Positions 60,921 through 64,000 of a stretch of DNA of 64,000 bases are shown here, in pieces. This DNA is from Ampullaceana balthica (taxonomy: Eukaryota; Mollusca; Gastropoda; Lymnaeidae), in contig CALYLW010000680.1 of NCBI GenBank assembly GCA_944989445.1, positions 448,936 to 512,935 of the forward strand. Reading direction: 5' to 3'. A model generated the notes under the pieces. It was not told the origin of the DNA. It searched no databases and was given only the letters and a program-made list of their open reading frames with translations. Both the position numbers and the translations under genes were made by a program. Position 1 is the stretch's first letter. Each line of letters begins with the position of its first letter.

Positions 60921-63900
60921 CTGTGAAGAGATAAAGGAGAGATTTTTGTTAAATCAGCACATGGACTCAATCATTAAATGAAAGTTATACTAACTATGAT
61001 AAGTATTCAAATAATTTTTAAAGTGATTTCTAGTCAGATTATATCTCTAAACATGGAAAACAAACCTGACCTAAGCGTTCTACCAAATTACGATACTGCT
61101 ATGAATTCAAGTGTTAGTTGCATTTTTGAGTTTAATTCTCATATGTAAATGTATTAGGTAATTGACATTTGGAACTAAGTAAATTGTCAATTAAAATGTG
61201 CATGTGAAAAATGTGAGTAGGTATTGATCTTAAAATTTATTTCACGGCAAAATTTAAAAGACATTTTTGAATAAAATTGGTACGATCGGACACCATCTGG
61301 GTCGATTGTAAGTATAGCCAACATGTACAAGTGTACACAGAAATGTAAATGAAGTTTCTTATAAGTAGACAGATGACCGCTTAAGGCTCAAGCGATTTTG
61401 GGATAACGCCAACAAAAATGAGATGTTTAGACAGTGTGTCTTCTAGGCGGTTAGTGTATACGCAATATTGTGGTATACAGAAGATGTGATGAAGACAGTA
61501 TGTAAAACATAATGGGAGACAAATAGTATGTGGTGCAGACAGTATGTAAAACATAATGGGAGACAAATAGTATGTGGTGCAGACAGTATGTAAAACATAA
61601 TGGGAGACAAATAGTATGTGGTGCAGACAGTATGTAAAACATAATGGGAGACAAATAGTATGTGGTGCAGACAGTATGTAAAACATAATGGGAGACAAAT
61701 AGTATGTGGTGCAGACAGTATGTAAAACATAATGGGAGACAAATAGTATGTGGTGCAGACAGTATGTAAAACATAATGGGAGACAAATAGTATGTGGTGC
61801 AGACAGTATGTAAAACATAATGGGAGACAAATAGTATGTGGTGCAGACAGTATGTAAAACATAATGGGAGACAAATAGTATGTGGTGCAGACAGTATGTA
61901 AAACATAATGGGAGACAAATAGTATGTGGTGCAGACAGTATGTAAAACATAATGGGAGACAAATAGTATGTGGTGCAGACAGGAGCAAACATTAGTGGTA
62001 CAGACACTGTGTGGGACAGAAGGTTTGTGGTAAAGTGTGTGGAGCAGACAGTTTGTGGTACAGACAGCGTGGGGCAGAAGACAGTGTGTGGTACAGACGT
62101 GGTCTGGGACAGACAGTGTGGGGCAGACAACAGTGTGTGGTACAGACGATGTATGGTACAGACGATGTGTGGGACAGACGATGTGTGATACAGATAAGAT
62201 GTGATACGTGTTAATTCAGTTCAACATTAGAAGGGGTGAGAAATTACAATTGAAATTACATTGTTGTAAGTGTTAGTGATTTTATAAGAGTGAGTTAAGT
62301 GAGGATGATTTTATGTTTGGAAAGGATACACACAGTTCTATGTCGGATTATTGGAAATGAGAACACGATAACGAAAATTATTTGAGATCAGCATATGAAC
62401 ATTGTGTAAATATGTGACACAGTGAGCGCAGCGAAGTTTCCAATCGCGGAAACTGTAAATTATTGCCTTGATTAGACTGCACTACGGGAAATGTATTGAT
62501 TTGTTTTTCTGTTTCTATTCGAAAGTGACTTTAGCACATGACAACCAGTGCAAGTTCAATAGTGTAAATTATGAGCCATGGAAAGGTTTTAAATAGAGGC
62601 GTGTGGTAATAATTAGTATGCTAAGAGGGTAGAATAAAACGACAAGCTTCCGGGTCAACACATCACAGGTGCTCAGTTCTTCATACGGGATTATAATTTC
62701 ATTTTGTCCTTTTCTTTTGTTTTTATTTTTTTTTATTCCCCGCTTAATTAATAATAAAAAATAACAAGGAACAGCGACATGTAAAACACATACTTAAAAT
62801 AGCGCTGGAACCCCATAAAATAGCGATGATATATTAATTTATTTAGTGTCATGAATGTCATATGTCACACACGCTAATTTATGGCACGCGATACGGTTGT
62901 CATGGTTACCGTTGGGGTGGTTGGTATCCCGTTAAAATCAGGCCTTGGTCAGGTTTTTTCACGTCGACATGCCTAAAAAACACGCCATTGGTCTTCATGG
63001 TGGCCTTAGATACGATGACCACAAGTCGTGTATATGATGGTCAAGGATCCTTGAAATGATGGTCACTAGACACGGTTGAGATGGTTACTTCCTCCTTGAT
63101 AGATATGGTTGATGATTTGAAGATATGTATCTCATAACTTACTGTAAACGTTCTCGAAATGTGTAATTTCTTGCCTTTTGAGAATTCTGGGAAGAGTTTC
63201 TGAATAAATGCAAGTTAACTACACTTTGTTACAGTATGAACATTTGTGTATAATTATCAGTGTCTATGTAATGTTTTCCTCGTGAAGAAAACAAGAAATC
63301 GGCAATCAAAGCGTTACATCCAGTAAACTGCTCAAAAGTTTAAACTAATCCATTATCCAAAAGTCTCAAGAACATACTTTTACAACCGATCCTTTGTTTA
63401 CAAGTTTTGAGAAATATGTTTTCAAAAAAAATTATATGAAACACAGTGTCCCAAAATTACAATAAAACCACAACGTCAAAGCTAAAAGAACACTTGCCGG
63501 GAAAATGACCAGACTATCTCATATATGCTATTAACTTCCTAGCTTGTTTTAGATAAATTTACATGATAGAAATTTTATTTCAACGAATCACTGTCATGTC
63601 TAAAAGACACACCTTAAGATACCATTTCATTACATTCAGAGATATATTAATATCATAATAGTTGTCGATGAATTCAAAGAGATTTTTAAATGAACACATC
63701 CGAACATCCGGTTTGAGTGGGTCGCTTGTAGTACTTCAGCAACATAGAGCCCTGCAAACATTCATCCTATATACCAACAGTTTCCTTCCTACACACCAAC
63801 CACTGACCAAGAACACAGCGTATGTAATCTCTACCACCAATGGGTTTGTTTTTGAAACCGCCGAATGAGAACGAAAGTACGATTAAATCACGAGCTATTC

Positions 63901-63991
63901 GGAATGTACTCTCGAAGTCAACGCGTTTATTTGGTTTAGTCGGCAGACTTCCAGAGCATAGAATTTCACGTCAGTTTTGCCATGTGCTCAC
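60921..63991 (-). other. NAV upstream intron
   Basis: About 3 kb left of the window edge, if the donor at 63992 is real. It contains an 11-copy 44-bp array and a degenerate GTACAGACAGTGTG-type extension (61977-62200). No additional exon was recognised. Confidence 0.5.
61493..61976. repeat. 44-bp minisatellite, 11 copies
   Basis: Eleven almost identical units of AGACAGTATGTAAAACATAA, TGGGAGACAAATAGTATGTG, GTGC. The low divergence suggests recent expansion. The minus strand is open in three frames because of the unit composition. Confidence 0.97.
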
Positions 63992-64000
63992 CTGGGCCGG
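63992..64000 (-). CDS. possible NAV exon, cut by window edge
   Basis: The minus strand reads CCGGCCCAG followed by GTGAGC, a strong donor. The phase needed by the next exon (two bases carried over, AG + C = Ser) is compatible: this would give Arg-Pro-Ser before FDDSS. Only nine bases are visible, so this is a suggestion only. Confidence 0.3.

Noticed and set aside
61381..62130. 249-residue minus-strand ORF and overlapping frames
   Set aside because: 44-bp array read in three frames; not a gene.

Overview
The window is eukaryotic and metazoan. It has low gene density, one gene split into small exons with GT-AG introns on the minus strand, tRNA-derived SINEs, a 5'-truncated LINE, hAT-like MITEs, a probable Helitron and many minisatellites. 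The mix fits an invertebrate, most likely a lophotrochozoan such as a mollusc, but the organism is an inference and was not tested by comparison.

The only host gene I can support is a neuron navigator (NAV / unc-53 family) homologue on the minus strand from about 52.8 kb to beyond the right end. Five exons join in one open frame: 60920-59140 (1,781 bp), 57167-57105 (63 bp), 56277-56225 (53 bp), 53748-53725 (24 bp microexon) and 52861-52787 (75 bp). They encode the Ser-rich linker, the conserved GSNLSLVSS-type stretch and the start of the coiled coil before the (unseen) AAA ATPase part. A possible further 5' exon touches the right edge (63992-64000). The last visible exon ends inside the coiled coil, so the gene must continue to lower coordinates. 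I could not find later exons by eye, so positions 1-52.7 kb may be one very large intron, or partly intergenic.

The left 52 kb is repeat-dominated. Main items: two head-to-tail copies of a ~0.5 kb dispersed repeat (0.6-1.65 kb) with inverted copies at 7 and 38 kb; three copies of a tRNA-type SINE (5.3, 10.1, 31.8 kb) whose 3' tail matches that of a LINE fragment at 29.6-30.17 kb; at least nine MITE-like elements, one nested in another and two sitting inside minisatellites; and a series of tandem arrays with units of 18, 26, 27, 30, 34, 35, 39, 44, 54, 57, 64 and 88 bp. The largest is a 5.0 kb, ~88-copy, 57-bp satellite (32.15-37.16 kb) that shows a local four-monomer higher-order period.

Inside the NAV introns are a probable non-autonomous Helitron (53799-55073), a G-rich GGTGGT array starting about 15 bp from a splice donor, a 26-bp array carrying a CACGTG site in most units, and an 11 x 44 bp array. 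Long uninterrupted reading frames elsewhere come from tandem units whose length is a multiple of three and are not genes.
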